A stretch of 58,996 nucleotides of DNA from Candidatus Sysuiplasma superficiale. Lineage in GTDB: Archaea > Thermoplasmatota > Thermoplasmata > Sysuiplasmatales > Sysuiplasmataceae. Positions 43,647-52,082 of the stretch are shown piece after piece. The stretch lies in the NCBI GenBank assembly GCA_019720975.1, contig JAGVSJ010000012.1, forward strand, positions 1 through 58,996, in the 5' to 3' direction. The position numbers were made by a program, and so were the translations under genes. The notes below the pieces were generated by a model that did not search any database, was not told where the DNA came from, and saw only the letters and a list, made by a program, of their open reading frames with translations. The stretch's first letter is position 1. Each line of letters starts with the position of its first letter.

Positions 43647-44743
43647 AGACAATGCGTACAACCGGCATATCCATTTTTACGGGAATGGAATACACTGTTG
43701 AGGACAATCTCCGCTATATCGAAAAGGCGTCAAGCAAGGGTTTCAAAAGAATATTCACAAGCATGCAGAGACCAGGCTCTGATCCATCGAGGGTCAGCGT
43801 TGAAATGCCAATTATTACAAAAAAGGTGAAAGAGCTTGGAATGGAAATAGTCACAGATATTTCACCGCGTGCACTGACAATATTCAAGGCAACGCTGGAG
43901 GATCTTTCTCCGTTCCGTGATGCTGGAGTCACCGGGCTTCGTCTCGATGACGGTTTTTCCAACAAGCAGGCCGCCGAGCTGACTCATAATAAGGCCGGCC
44001 TAAAGATCGAGCTGAATGCATGCCATTACTTTGACCCGGATCTCGATGAAATGCTGAGTTGCGGAGCCGATGTCAAAAATCTTCAGGCAAGTTTCAATTA
44101 CTATCCCCGTTTTGAATCAGGCATCTCGCTGGACTTCCTGAGGCAACAGGCGTCTGCATTTTCACGACATGGGATACCGGTTTTTGCTTTTGTCCATTCT
44201 TCAGACCTCCACACCCGTGTCACAGTGGAATCACAAAGATATATGTCACCGGAAAGGGCCGCGGAAGAGCTCTTTGCTGTGCCTGGCATCGACACAGTGC
44301 TCATCGGTGACCCAATGGCATCAGACAGGGATCTCGACGCGGTAGCCGAAACCGGCTCAAGAGATTATGTAAAGATCAGGGCTGTCACGTTGCCCGATGC
44401 AACTGAGGGTGAGAGATATTTGCTGTACGCAAATCAACTCACTGCGAAACCAGGCACGATGCTGTCTCTTCGGCACACATACCGTTTCCCGCCAGAAGAG
44501 ATGCACAGGATGGTCCCGCCTCACAACTGCATAGCGCGCAGGGAATTTTCCGTAACAATTGATAATGAAAAGTACAGGGATGGCAACAATAATCTAAAGA
44601 ATTCTTGCGAGCTCAACATCTGGTTTGAACCAATGGCGGCAGATGAACGGATAAACGTCGTTGCGAGCATTGTCGAAGAGGACAGGAATCTGGTCAGGAT
44701 GGTACGTCCGTTCCAAAAGTTCAAACTTGCACCGTTTGAATGA
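43643..44743 (+). CDS. mupG: MupG-like 6-phospho-N-acetylmuramidase (DUF871)
   Basis: A 366-residue DUF871/MupG-family protein. The N-terminal TIM barrel (about 1-240) opens GISIFTGMEYTVEDNLRYI and continues with FTSMQRPG, ELGMEIVTDISP, GVTGLRLDDGFS, LKIELNACH and NLQASFNYYPRFESGIS, which match the family barrel in order. The C-terminal beta domain (about 245-366) is the family's second domain. The characterised member, S. aureus MupG, splits MurNAc-6-phosphate-GlcNAc inside the cell. The family's usual HNFYPRPxTGLS is here SFNYYPRFESGIS, so the substrate may differ. GTG at 43643 or ATG at 43652 starts it. Convergent to murQ with a 21-base gap, it is the expected partner enzyme. Confidence 0.82.
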   Translation: MKTMRTTGISIFTGMEYTVEDNLRYIEKASSKGFKRIFTSMQRPGSDPSRVSVEMPIITKKVKELGMEIVTDISPRALTIFKATLEDLSPFRDAGVTGLRLDDGFSNKQAAELTHNKAGLKIELNACHYFDPDLDEMLSCGADVKNLQASFNYYPRFESGISLDFLRQQASAFSRHGIPVFAFVHSSDLHTRVTVESQRYMSPERAAEELFAVPGIDTVLIGDPMASDRDLDAVAETGSRDYVKIRAVTLPDATEGERYLLYANQLTAKPGTMLSLRHTYRFPPEEMHRMVPPHNCIARREFSVTIDNEKYRDGNNNLKNSCELNIWFEPMAADERINVVASIVEEDRNLVRMVRPFQKFKLAPFE

Positions 44744-44764
44744 AGCTGCCGCTTCGGGTATCTT

Positions 44765-45670
44765 TCATCGCAGTGCGTTGCGAAGATTTCCGTTAGCCCT
44801 CAAAAGTCTTTCCTCTGCCTCTGCAACTTCGAGATTCCTCATCAACATCACAGTGGCGGTCTTTATGTTCCATCCTGCGCGTTCCAGCGTCTTACTGGAT
44901 AGATCGTAGTCTGCCTTGGTGATGGTTGAAAGAATGCGTACCGACCGCTCCCTCATCTTTTCATTATGTGGCCTGAGCTCTATCATCATGTTGTCAAACA
45001 CTCTACCGAGTTTCACGAAGACGGCGGTTGAAATCATGTTCAGTACCAGTTTTTCAGCCGTTCCGGCCTTCATTCTTGATGATCCCGCGATTACTTCAGG
45101 TCCGACAAGCACTGTAATGACGTGATCCGCATATTCTGAAATTACGGGATTGCTCACATTTACCAGCGCACCTGTGGTTGCGCCTCTCTCCTTCGCGCGC
45201 TTAAGCGCGCCAATTACGAAAGGGGCTTTTCCGGAAGCAGCAATGCCCATAACAAAGTCATTCGGTCCCACCTTCAAAGCGCTCATTCTTCTTCCGCCGC
45301 ATGAATGACAGTCCTCAGCGCCTTCCTTTGCATTTACGATTGAGCCTGCACCGCCTGCAATGACAGAAATAACAGTGCCTCGCGGTATGCCAAACGTAGG
45401 AACGCATTCAGCAGCATCAAGAAATCCCAGCCTTCCGGCAGTTCCAGCGCCTACGTATATCAGTCGGCCACCGGATGCAATCAATTTCGCAATCGAATCT
45501 ACTGCCTTTGTGATATCCGGCAACGCCTTTTCAACGAGGTACGGCACTTTCTTGTCCTCTTCATTTATGATTCTAAGAACAGACTCTGTGTCCAGAGTAT
45601 CAAGGGCCCGGAATTTTTCAGATATTTCTTCTGTTTCCAGATGCGAATACTTGCCTTCGAATTCTTTCAT
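44765..45670 (-). CDS. murQ: N-acetylmuramic acid 6-phosphate etherase
   Basis: MurQ cleaves the lactyl ether of MurNAc-6-phosphate to give GlcNAc-6-phosphate and D-lactate in cell-wall recycling. It is a SIS-domain protein of 301 residues, normal length. The alignable landmarks are all there: LDTLDTESVLRIINEEDKKV, GGRLIYVGAGTAGRLGFLD, the catalytic Glu88 in DAAECVPTFG, Glu116 in AKEGAED, GIAASGKAPFVIGAL, GPEVIAGSSRMKAGTAEKLV and NLEVAEAEERLL. It is the last gene of the opp operon, 6 bases after oppF, so its substrate most likely arrives through that transporter. An archaeon makes no MurNAc, so the source must be bacterial wall material. Confidence 0.93.
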   Translation of the reverse strand: MKEFEGKYSHLETEEISEKFRALDTLDTESVLRIINEEDKKVPYLVEKALPDITKAVDSIAKLIASGGRLIYVGAGTAGRLGFLDAAECVPTFGIPRGTVISVIAGGAGSIVNAKEGAEDCHSCGGRRMSALKVGPNDFVMGIAASGKAPFVIGALKRAKERGATTGALVNVSNPVISEYADHVITVLVGPEVIAGSSRMKAGTAEKLVLNMISTAVFVKLGRVFDNMMIELRPHNEKMRERSVRILSTITKADYDLSSKTLERAGWNIKTATVMLMRNLEVAEAEERLLRANGNLRNALR

Positions 45671-45676
45671 CTCTCA

Positions 45677-46663
45677 TCACTCATAGAGGAAACAGGAGAC
45701 ACTGTGATCTTTGCTAATCGTATAGACAGGCGGTTCGGTGTTCCTGCAACGATCCATGACAAACGGGCATCTAGAGGCGAATCTGCATCCTTTTGCGGAA
45801 TAACCTTCCTCGTTATATCCGTTTGTCTCATCAACCGACAGGAACGCTTTAGATCTTTCAGGATCGGGAACCGGAACAGATTCTATCAGAAGTCTTGTAT
45901 ATGGGTGCTTTGGATTTTCAATTACATTCTCAGTCTTCCCCTGCTCCACGATTCTTCCGCGGAAAAATATCAGCATCCTGTCTCCCATGAATCTGGCACT
46001 GGCTATGTCATGTGTTATGAAGAGAAATGATGAACCTCCATCACGGGAGAGTTTTTTCATCCTGTTGAGCATCTCTGCTCTCAGTGACACGTCCAGCATT
46101 GAGACCGGCTCATCCGCAACAATGAATTCAGGCTTCAATATCATTGCACGGGCGATTGAAACCCGCTGCCTCTGTCCCCCGCTGAGCTCACTTGGCAGCT
46201 TGTACATGAACTGCTCTGCCGGTTTGAGTCCCATCATCTCGAGGTGTTCCGATACAATATCCTCCTTCTCCTTCCTTGACAGATTCTTCTCGAAAATATT
46301 GAGCGGCTTTGACACGCTGGCAAAAATGGAAAACAAAGGGTTAAGCGAATCATACGGATCCTGCAGAATCATCTGCACACTCCTTCTTAATGAAGTCATT
46401 TCTTTTTTTCGCATCTCAAATATGTTCTTGCCTCGAAAACGAACTTCACCAGAAGTGGGTTCCAGCAGTCTAACCAGCAACTTTCCGAGCGTCGTTTTGC
46501 CGCTTCCACTCTCGCCAACCACAGAAACTATTTCATTAGTACCGATCTCAAAAGAGGCTCCCGCAACGGCTTCGACCTGGCTTCTGTTGCCCAACTTGTT
46601 CAGTAGGGTACCGGAACGACCGAACGTTTTCCAGAGGTCTTTAACTTCAACGAGTTTTTCCAT
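45677..46663 (-). CDS. oppF: Oligopeptide ABC transporter ATPase (OppF-like)
   Basis: A 328-residue ABC ATPase. Walker A is VGESGSGKTTLGK, the Q-loop is in QMILQDPYDSLNP, the signature is ELSGGQRQRVSIARA, Walker B ends IVADEPVSMLD and the switch His is in FITHDIASA. The C-terminal oligopeptide-transporter extension holds the family's Cys pattern (GCRFASRCPFVMDRC). The start is the ATG at 46663, overlapping the end of oppD by 17 bases; an in-frame extension to 46696 lies inside oppD. With OppD it powers import through OppB/OppC. Confidence 0.92.
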   Translation of the reverse strand: MEKLVEVKDLWKTFGRSGTLLNKLGNRSQVEAVAGASFEIGTNEIVSVVGESGSGKTTLGKLLVRLLEPTSGEVRFRGKNIFEMRKKEMTSLRRSVQMILQDPYDSLNPLFSIFASVSKPLNIFEKNLSRKEKEDIVSEHLEMMGLKPAEQFMYKLPSELSGGQRQRVSIARAMILKPEFIVADEPVSMLDVSLRAEMLNRMKKLSRDGGSSFLFITHDIASARFMGDRMLIFFRGRIVEQGKTENVIENPKHPYTRLLIESVPVPDPERSKAFLSVDETNGYNEEGYSAKGCRFASRCPFVMDRCRNTEPPVYTISKDHSVSCFLYE

Positions 46664-47645
46664 CAATCGACATCTCCGCATTATGACAGGAAACAAAATG
46701 CGACGCGCCCATCTCCCTCAGTTCGGGCATCTCCCTGGTGCACACTTCTGTTGCCAGGTAGCATCTGGGTGCAAAAGGACATCCTTTAATCTCAACTGAA
46801 AGATCCGGAGGAGAACCCTGTATTTCCACAAGTTCCGTCTGTCTTTCATCAACCCGGGGAATTATTGACATCAGTCCTTTTGTGTAAGGATGCAAGGGGT
46901 TCCTGAACAGCGTCCTCACATCGCCTATTTCAACAATCGATCCTGCGTACATCACCGCAATCCTGTCGGCTATCAGGGCTAGAAGGGAAATATCATGTGT
47001 GATGAATATTATGGAAAGGTTGAGCTTTTCTTTTGTATCCTTCAAAAGTTTCAGTATTTTCCTCTGAACAACTACATCAAGCGCAGTCGTGGGCTCGTCA
47101 GCTATAACCAGTTCGGGACTGCACACCAGCGCCATGGCTATGGCGACCCTCTGTTTCATCCCTCCGCTGAGTTCGTGAGGATAGCTCAGTCGAACAGAAC
47201 GATCCAGATGAACCAGGTCGAGATATGAAATTATGTTGTTCTCTATAGTTTCGTCATCGTATCCATGCCAGTACATGGCATCAGCAAATTGATCCCCGAT
47301 TTTTGCTACGGGGTTCAATGCATTCATCGAACCCTGGAAGACAACTGAAACGTGCTTCCACCTCAGCCTTCTCAATTCTCTTTCGGACAGTTTAAGTATG
47401 TCAATGCTGGTTCCAAGGGAGCTGTCCTCAACGTTGAAAACCATCTTCTCTGCAGTGATATTCGTTGATCTGGGCAGAAGTCTCAGAAGAGACATGCCGA
47501 ACGTCGACTTTCCAGATCCGCTCTCGCCGACCAATCCAATGATCTCTCCTTTATTAACGGAAATCGACAAATCCCTTACAGCGTGGATTGTCCTGTTCTT
47601 CGTCCTGTAACTTATGTTTAATTTTGAGACTTCTAAAAGCTGCAA
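46647..47645 (-). CDS. oppD: Oligopeptide ABC transporter ATPase (OppD-like)
   Basis: A 332-residue ABC ATPase with Walker A VGESGSGKSTFG, Q-loop VVFQGSMNALNP, signature ELSGGMKQRVAIAMA, Walker B VIADEPTTALD and switch region FITHDISLLA. The C-terminal extension (GCPFAPRCYLATEVC) is the oligopeptide-type Cys motif. The start appears to be TTG at 47645, six bases after the oppC stop. It pairs with OppF as a heterodimer. Confidence 0.92.
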   Translation of the reverse strand: MQLLEVSKLNISYRTKNRTIHAVRDLSISVNKGEIIGLVGESGSGKSTFGMSLLRLLPRSTNITAEKMVFNVEDSSLGTSIDILKLSERELRRLRWKHVSVVFQGSMNALNPVAKIGDQFADAMYWHGYDDETIENNIISYLDLVHLDRSVRLSYPHELSGGMKQRVAIAMALVCSPELVIADEPTTALDVVVQRKILKLLKDTKEKLNLSIIFITHDISLLALIADRIAVMYAGSIVEIGDVRTLFRNPLHPYTKGLMSIIPRVDERQTELVEIQGSPPDLSVEIKGCPFAPRCYLATEVCTREMPELREMGASHFVSCHNAEMSIDGKTR

Positions 47646-47651
47646 AACACA

Positions 47652-48542
47652 TCACCGTGTCTTCATTTCAAGTGTAGTTTCGGCTATTCCATTTGCTAAC
47701 ATGTTCAAACCCATTCCGAGAACACCGATAGCAATTCCCGGCGGTACTATCCACCACCATGCACTTTGGATGGCGGCATCTTCCACCTGTGCCCAGTATA
47801 ACATCGTGCCCCAGTTGATTGAATTTACATTTCCCAAACCGAAGAATGCCAGGCCGGCCTGAGCTATTATTGCACCTATTACAAGGAATATCATGTTGAT
47901 GAAAATTATGGGTGCCATATTGGGAAGTATGTCCTTGAACATAATGCTGAAGTTACTCGACCCTGAAAGTTTAGAAACAGCGACGTACCCCCTTTCCTTC
48001 AGAGTAAGTACCTGTGACCTCACCACCCTTGACATGAATGGCCAGGAAAGCAGCGAAAGTATCAGTATTGTTGAAGTGGTCGTGGGTGGAAGGTATGCGC
48101 TAAGTATGACCAGGAGAGGGAATGCAGGAATCACAAGAAGCAAATCGACAAAGCGCATCAGAACCTCATCCGTATACCTCCCAAGATATCCCGCCGCCAG
48201 CCCCACTGAGATACCAATACTGCTCGAGAATAGTGCGACGAAAAAACCAACTTTCAATGATGTTGAGGTGCCTATAACAAACCATGAAAAGACGTCCTGC
48301 CCCAAATAGTTGGTTCCGAACAGGTGTCGCGAACTGGGGGGGCTCCATGGCGCCCCCGACTGGGCTATCGGGTTGAATGGTGCAATGAACTTCCCGAAAA
48401 TCCCCAGCGTTGCAAAAAAGAGCACAATTGCAAGGCCAAACAGAAATTTTCTGTTGTGAATAAGTGGCATAATCGCGCGTACAAGTTTCTTCGCATATCC
48501 AGCTGCAGGCGAAATACGTGCAGAATCCGTTGATTTGCTCAA
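47652..48542 (-). CDS. oppC: Oligopeptide ABC transporter permease (OppC-like)
   Basis: A 296-residue inner-membrane permease with six membrane segments and the DppC/OppC pattern: an N-terminal extension, then APFNPIAQSGAPWSPPSSRH and HLFGTNYLGQDVFS before the core. The EAA loop is seen in YVAVSKLSGSSNFSIMFKDILPN. The TTG start overlaps the oppB stop by 4 bases (TTGA), indicating tight translational coupling. Confidence 0.92.
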   Translation of the reverse strand: MSKSTDSARISPAAGYAKKLVRAIMPLIHNRKFLFGLAIVLFFATLGIFGKFIAPFNPIAQSGAPWSPPSSRHLFGTNYLGQDVFSWFVIGTSTSLKVGFFVALFSSSIGISVGLAAGYLGRYTDEVLMRFVDLLLVIPAFPLLVILSAYLPPTTTSTILILSLLSWPFMSRVVRSQVLTLKERGYVAVSKLSGSSNFSIMFKDILPNMAPIIFINMIFLVIGAIIAQAGLAFFGLGNVNSINWGTMLYWAQVEDAAIQSAWWWIVPPGIAIGVLGMGLNMLANGIAETTLEMKTR

Positions 48543-49564
48543 ATTAAACGCACCCGCGGATCAATAAATGTGTAAATGATGTCTACAAGGAAGTTCGCAA
48601 GTATGACGCACAAGCTTATGATCAGGAATATTCCCTGCATCAGCGGATAATCTTCATTTTGAATCGCCGAAAACAGCGTATATCCGAGTCCAGGATATGC
48701 GAAAAGATATTCCACCATGAGTGCGCCGCCAACAACATACCCAAGCGCGATTCCCACATGTGTGGTCACAGGCAGTATCGCATTTCTCGCAGCATATTTG
48801 TTCTTTATTACATGGTTCGGCAATCCCTTGGCAAAAGCAGTGAGGATGTAATCCTCGTTCATGACGGTGATCATTGTGTTGCGCATCTGCAGAGCGTAGC
48901 CTGGCATAAGTGCAATGACCAGTGTAGATATGGGAAGAACTGCATGATAGAGCACGTCCGCTATGAATGCAAATACGTTGCTGTAGGTGACTCCCTGAGA
49001 TACTGCATGCGCAACTGGAAAAATAGTTATGTCCACTGCGAAGAATATCAGCAGTACTATGCCTATCCAGAAATAAGGTATGGATGATATCAGCATACCT
49101 GCGGAGGAAATTATCGAGTCAGGAAGAGATCCCTTTCTCCAGGCAAGAAATATCCCCAAGGGTATTCCAAGGAGGGCTGCAATTATTGTGCCGGATCCGG
49201 CCAGAAAAAGCGTCCATGGCAATCTCTGCATTATTACTGAAATAACGCTCTGGGGATAGTAATAGAACGACACTCCAAGGTTGCCATGGGCCAGTTCCAC
49301 GAGATATCTATAATATTGATAGAGCAGATTGGGATTGTTGAGTCCGAACTCCGTCGTAAGCCTCTGCACCACAACAGGATTGCCTATTTGTCCCCCGCCA
49401 CCTGCGAAAAGATTTGCCATGACCGGATTGCCGGGTATGATCCTTGGAAGAAAAAAATTCAATGTAATTGCACCAAACGCAATGATCACCATATTAGACA
49501 GGCGTCTGATAAGATAACGTTTGCCAATCAATCCTTTTACCTTCCCATACTTGCGCCTGAGCAA
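48539..49564 (-). CDS. oppB: Oligopeptide ABC transporter permease (OppB-like)
   Basis: A 341-residue permease of the DppB/OppB family. The N-terminal segment (VIIAFGAITLNFFLPRIIPGNPV) is followed by the periplasmic-side loop and five more membrane segments. The EAA-like loop is DYILTAFAKGLPNHVIKNKYAARNA. The TTG at 49564 is the first in-frame start; TTG at 49531, preceded by GGAAGG, is an alternative. A TATA-like AAATTTATTG at 49562-49571 could provide an extra promoter for oppBCDF-murQ. Confidence 0.9.
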   Translation of the reverse strand: MLRRKYGKVKGLIGKRYLIRRLSNMVIIAFGAITLNFFLPRIIPGNPVMANLFAGGGGQIGNPVVVQRLTTEFGLNNPNLLYQYYRYLVELAHGNLGVSFYYYPQSVISVIMQRLPWTLFLAGSGTIIAALLGIPLGIFLAWRKGSLPDSIISSAGMLISSIPYFWIGIVLLIFFAVDITIFPVAHAVSQGVTYSNVFAFIADVLYHAVLPISTLVIALMPGYALQMRNTMITVMNEDYILTAFAKGLPNHVIKNKYAARNAILPVTTHVGIALGYVVGGALMVEYLFAYPGLGYTLFSAIQNEDYPLMQGIFLIISLCVILANFLVDIIYTFIDPRVRLI

Positions 49565-49610
49565 TAAATTTGAGGGTAAAGTGTTTGTTTGTTGCCTGAA
49601 GTCAAAAGAC

Positions 49611-51437
49611 TTACTTGTTATGTCTTTCCTTCAGCCTGCTCTTTCTTACGTAGTACGCGGCAGCTATGACTCCGCCAATCACCACTATTATTATTCCGCC
49701 GCCGATGTACGGGAGGTAGTTCGTGCTCGTCTGGTTTACATACTCCAGGACGTCGATATGTTCCACGCTTATTGCCCATGCAATGTTGTAGTTCGGTGTG
49801 TTATCTCTGATTGTCTGGTTGTTGTAACTGAAGAATGTTGGAGGATCGGAGGTCATTGCAATCGGGACCTGGGATGCGATAATCTCCTGCACACTGTCGA
49901 GCAGCTGAGTTACCTTTGTTGTGTTGGCAGTAGTTGCCGCCTCGTTAAGCAGGGTATTGACCGTCGTATTGTTGTACCGCTCTACATTCCATCCATGGTC
50001 CCACGCAAAAGAGCCTATCGGAGCCGAGGATTTGTTTGAAAACAGCGAATTGAGGACACTCCACGCATTCGGTGCATATCCCGTATATCCGAAATAAGTG
50101 ATCTGGAATTTGCCATAACCCGTGTTGGAATTCCACTGTGCGAATGAGTCGGCGACATATGTTGTTTTGATTCCAAAAGCTGTCAGATTGTTGGCAATGA
50201 TGTTCCCAGCTGTGACCCAGTCGGCGAGGGGTGGTTCTATGAGGGTGACGGTCACCTGTGTGCCGTTTGGATAATACCACTCACCACCCTTCTGTACGAA
50301 TCCCCCCTCCCTCATCATGGCCGCTGCTTCTGTTAGATTGTAATGATAGAAAGGCAGGCCTGATGGGATCTGGCTTTTGTAGAGCGCAGGGAGAGCGCCA
50401 TACGAGCCTGTGAGTCCGGCACCGGCAAGGGCAAGTTCATTCAGATTTGTTTTGTTTATGACATATGCGACAGCCTTTCTGGCATAAGTATTGTTAAACG
50501 GAGCGATCGCGTTGTTCATCCAGGCGAAAAATTCGTATGTCGACGGAGCGCTCACGCTTCGTATGTACGGTATCTTTGCAAACAGTGCCCTGTCCGTGTA
50601 GGGTCCCCAGAACGCATCAATTGACTTGCTCTCAAGGGCGGCAGTCGCATCAGAAGTGGTCTTGAAGTATTCCCATACCATCTTCGCATAAGACGGCGCC
50701 CCCATGAAGAAATGCTTGTTTGTCTGGAACACAGCGCCGGATGTCGGTGACAAACTCGTGAGTATCACGGGACCATCCGTTATCAGGTTGGTTGCCGGAT
50801 AGGACCCAGATGTTATATTTGTTGCATAGTTTGTAAAGCTGGAGAGATTTGCCGAGTATGGATTGTTTCCCCACGCAGCCGGGATTATAGGCTCCGTTCC
50901 AATTTCATAAATGAGCGGACTGTAATACGATTTCAGGTTGAACACGATTGTGTATTTGTTAACGACGGAAATACTCTTTATGTAATGGTTGTAAGAGAAG
51001 AAATCGATGCTTGGTGTTTTAATAAGTGACTGAAAAGTGTAATTGACGTCGGCTGTTGTAACAGCCTGTCCGTTGGACCATACAGCGTTATGGACAAGAT
51101 TGAAAGTAATCGTGAGGCCACCATTCGTTACATTATAAGAGCCAGCAAGCCACGGTATCAGGCCGCCATTGGCACCCGGATACAGGAGAGAACTGTACAG
51201 AAGCGCGTCAATGTCCCCCGCCATGCTTGTCGCGGTAAGCGGATTCAGATTGGTCAGAGTCCCTTCGATAGAACCGAAGATGAACGTCCCGTTCGGATTG
51301 ATCTTGGCAACCTGCTTCGCATCAACAACCCCTATAAAGCCACTACCAGCCACACTGCCGAGCATCAGAAAAGTAGATGCCAGCGCAAACGCAATTAATG
51401 CTTTTCGCGTAAAAAAATGCGTTTTGTTTGCATTCAT
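49611..51437 (-). CDS. oppA: Substrate-binding protein of Opp transporter, membrane-anchored
   Basis: A 608-residue family 5 extracellular solute-binding protein. A signal peptide (about 1-40, KALIAFALASTFLMLGSVAG) is followed by the typical SBP_bac_5 core: GTLTNLNPL, AVWSNGQAVTTADVNYTFQSL, ARKAVAYVINKTNLNELALAG and a long C-terminal lobe. Instead of a lipobox it ends with a transmembrane helix (YIGGGIIIVVIGGVIAAAYYV) and a basic tail, the archaeal way to tether binding proteins. Relatives bind peptides, and E. coli MppA/Opp imports murein peptides, so wall peptides or muropeptides are plausible ligands. It is the first gene of the oppABCDF-murQ operon, with a TATA box at 51462-51472. Confidence 0.92.
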   Translation of the reverse strand: MNANKTHFFTRKALIAFALASTFLMLGSVAGSGFIGVVDAKQVAKINPNGTFIFGSIEGTLTNLNPLTATSMAGDIDALLYSSLLYPGANGGLIPWLAGSYNVTNGGLTITFNLVHNAVWSNGQAVTTADVNYTFQSLIKTPSIDFFSYNHYIKSISVVNKYTIVFNLKSYYSPLIYEIGTEPIIPAAWGNNPYSANLSSFTNYATNITSGSYPATNLITDGPVILTSLSPTSGAVFQTNKHFFMGAPSYAKMVWEYFKTTSDATAALESKSIDAFWGPYTDRALFAKIPYIRSVSAPSTYEFFAWMNNAIAPFNNTYARKAVAYVINKTNLNELALAGAGLTGSYGALPALYKSQIPSGLPFYHYNLTEAAAMMREGGFVQKGGEWYYPNGTQVTVTLIEPPLADWVTAGNIIANNLTAFGIKTTYVADSFAQWNSNTGYGKFQITYFGYTGYAPNAWSVLNSLFSNKSSAPIGSFAWDHGWNVERYNNTTVNTLLNEAATTANTTKVTQLLDSVQEIIASQVPIAMTSDPPTFFSYNNQTIRDNTPNYNIAWAISVEHIDVLEYVNQTSTNYLPYIGGGIIIVVIGGVIAAAYYVRKSRLKERHNK

Positions 51438-51461
51438 AATGCAGCGGTAAAACAGGATCTC

Positions 51462-51472
51462 ATATTAATAAG
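51462..51472 (-). promoter_or_regulatory. TATA box, oppABCDF-murQ operon
   Basis: CTTATTAATAT on the minus strand is centred about 30 bases before the oppA ATG at 51437. Transcription is predicted at about 51441, so the message is nearly leaderless. Confidence 0.65.
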
Positions 51473-51557
51473 TTATTCCTAGATTTTCTGTGTAGAATGA
51501 ATAGATTGTTCACTCTGTTGACAGTATACTCTCCCCGTTCTTGTTAAACTTCAGGGC

Positions 51558-51767
51558 TCAGAAATGAATATCTGCCACGCGTCTTTTGAGGAAACGGGCC
51601 ATCTCTGTTTCCTCACCGTTTCTCAGGAGTATTACACCATCCGAATACAGTAAGTGTTTCACACTGTCAGGCAGGCCGGCTATCCTTTTGTCATATCTTC
51701 CGTAGCCGGAATGGCCGTGGTACCAGCAGAGAGCCTTGTACAATGTGACAGCATCCCTTATCTCCAT
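51558..51767 (-). CDS. Small hypothetical protein
   Basis: A 69-residue protein from the ATG at 51767, which has AAGGAG six bases upstream. An in-frame extension to 51815 is less likely. It is charged and soluble, with a Tyr/His/Gly-rich middle (YHGHSGYGRYDKR) and a basic end. I do not recognise the family. It lies between the amidase and the opp operon on the same strand and could be a small regulator or accessory protein of the cluster, or spurious. Confidence 0.4.
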   Translation of the reverse strand: MEIRDAVTLYKALCWYHGHSGYGRYDKRIAGLPDSVKHLLYSDGVILLRNGEETEMARFLKRRVADIHF

Positions 51768-51815
51768 CCTTTTCTCCTTCAACAGCGTGGAGAATAATGT
51801 CAGCGTGCTTTCCAT

Positions 51816-52082
51816 TTACGTGCACTGCTGTAATCTGGTTCAGATAGGGCATGGTGATTGATGGCAAAAAGAGGTGGACTGAAAGAGTTTTGGTATGATT
51901 TTCGCACGGAAGGATACACTGGGTGTACGACACGCTAACAATATTCATCATTGCGTCCTGGCTGAAATTGCTTACGCACCACGCAGTCTGCGCGTGGTAT
52001 TTCCTGTGATTGCAGTACCCGCGAGATAGGTGAGACTACAGATATTTTTCCCGCGAATTCTGGCATCGGCTGTCGAACTCTC
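51816..52082. other. Intergenic, no gene seen
   Basis: About 265 bases downstream of the amidase gene. I see no gene, only short frames on both strands without family resemblance. Confidence 0.5.

Noticed and set aside
44765-45670. MurQ call could instead be a generic SIS isomerase or glucokinase-regulator-like protein
   Set aside because: Length and the ordered MurQ motifs, including both catalytic Glu regions and GSSRMKAGTA, match MurQ specifically.
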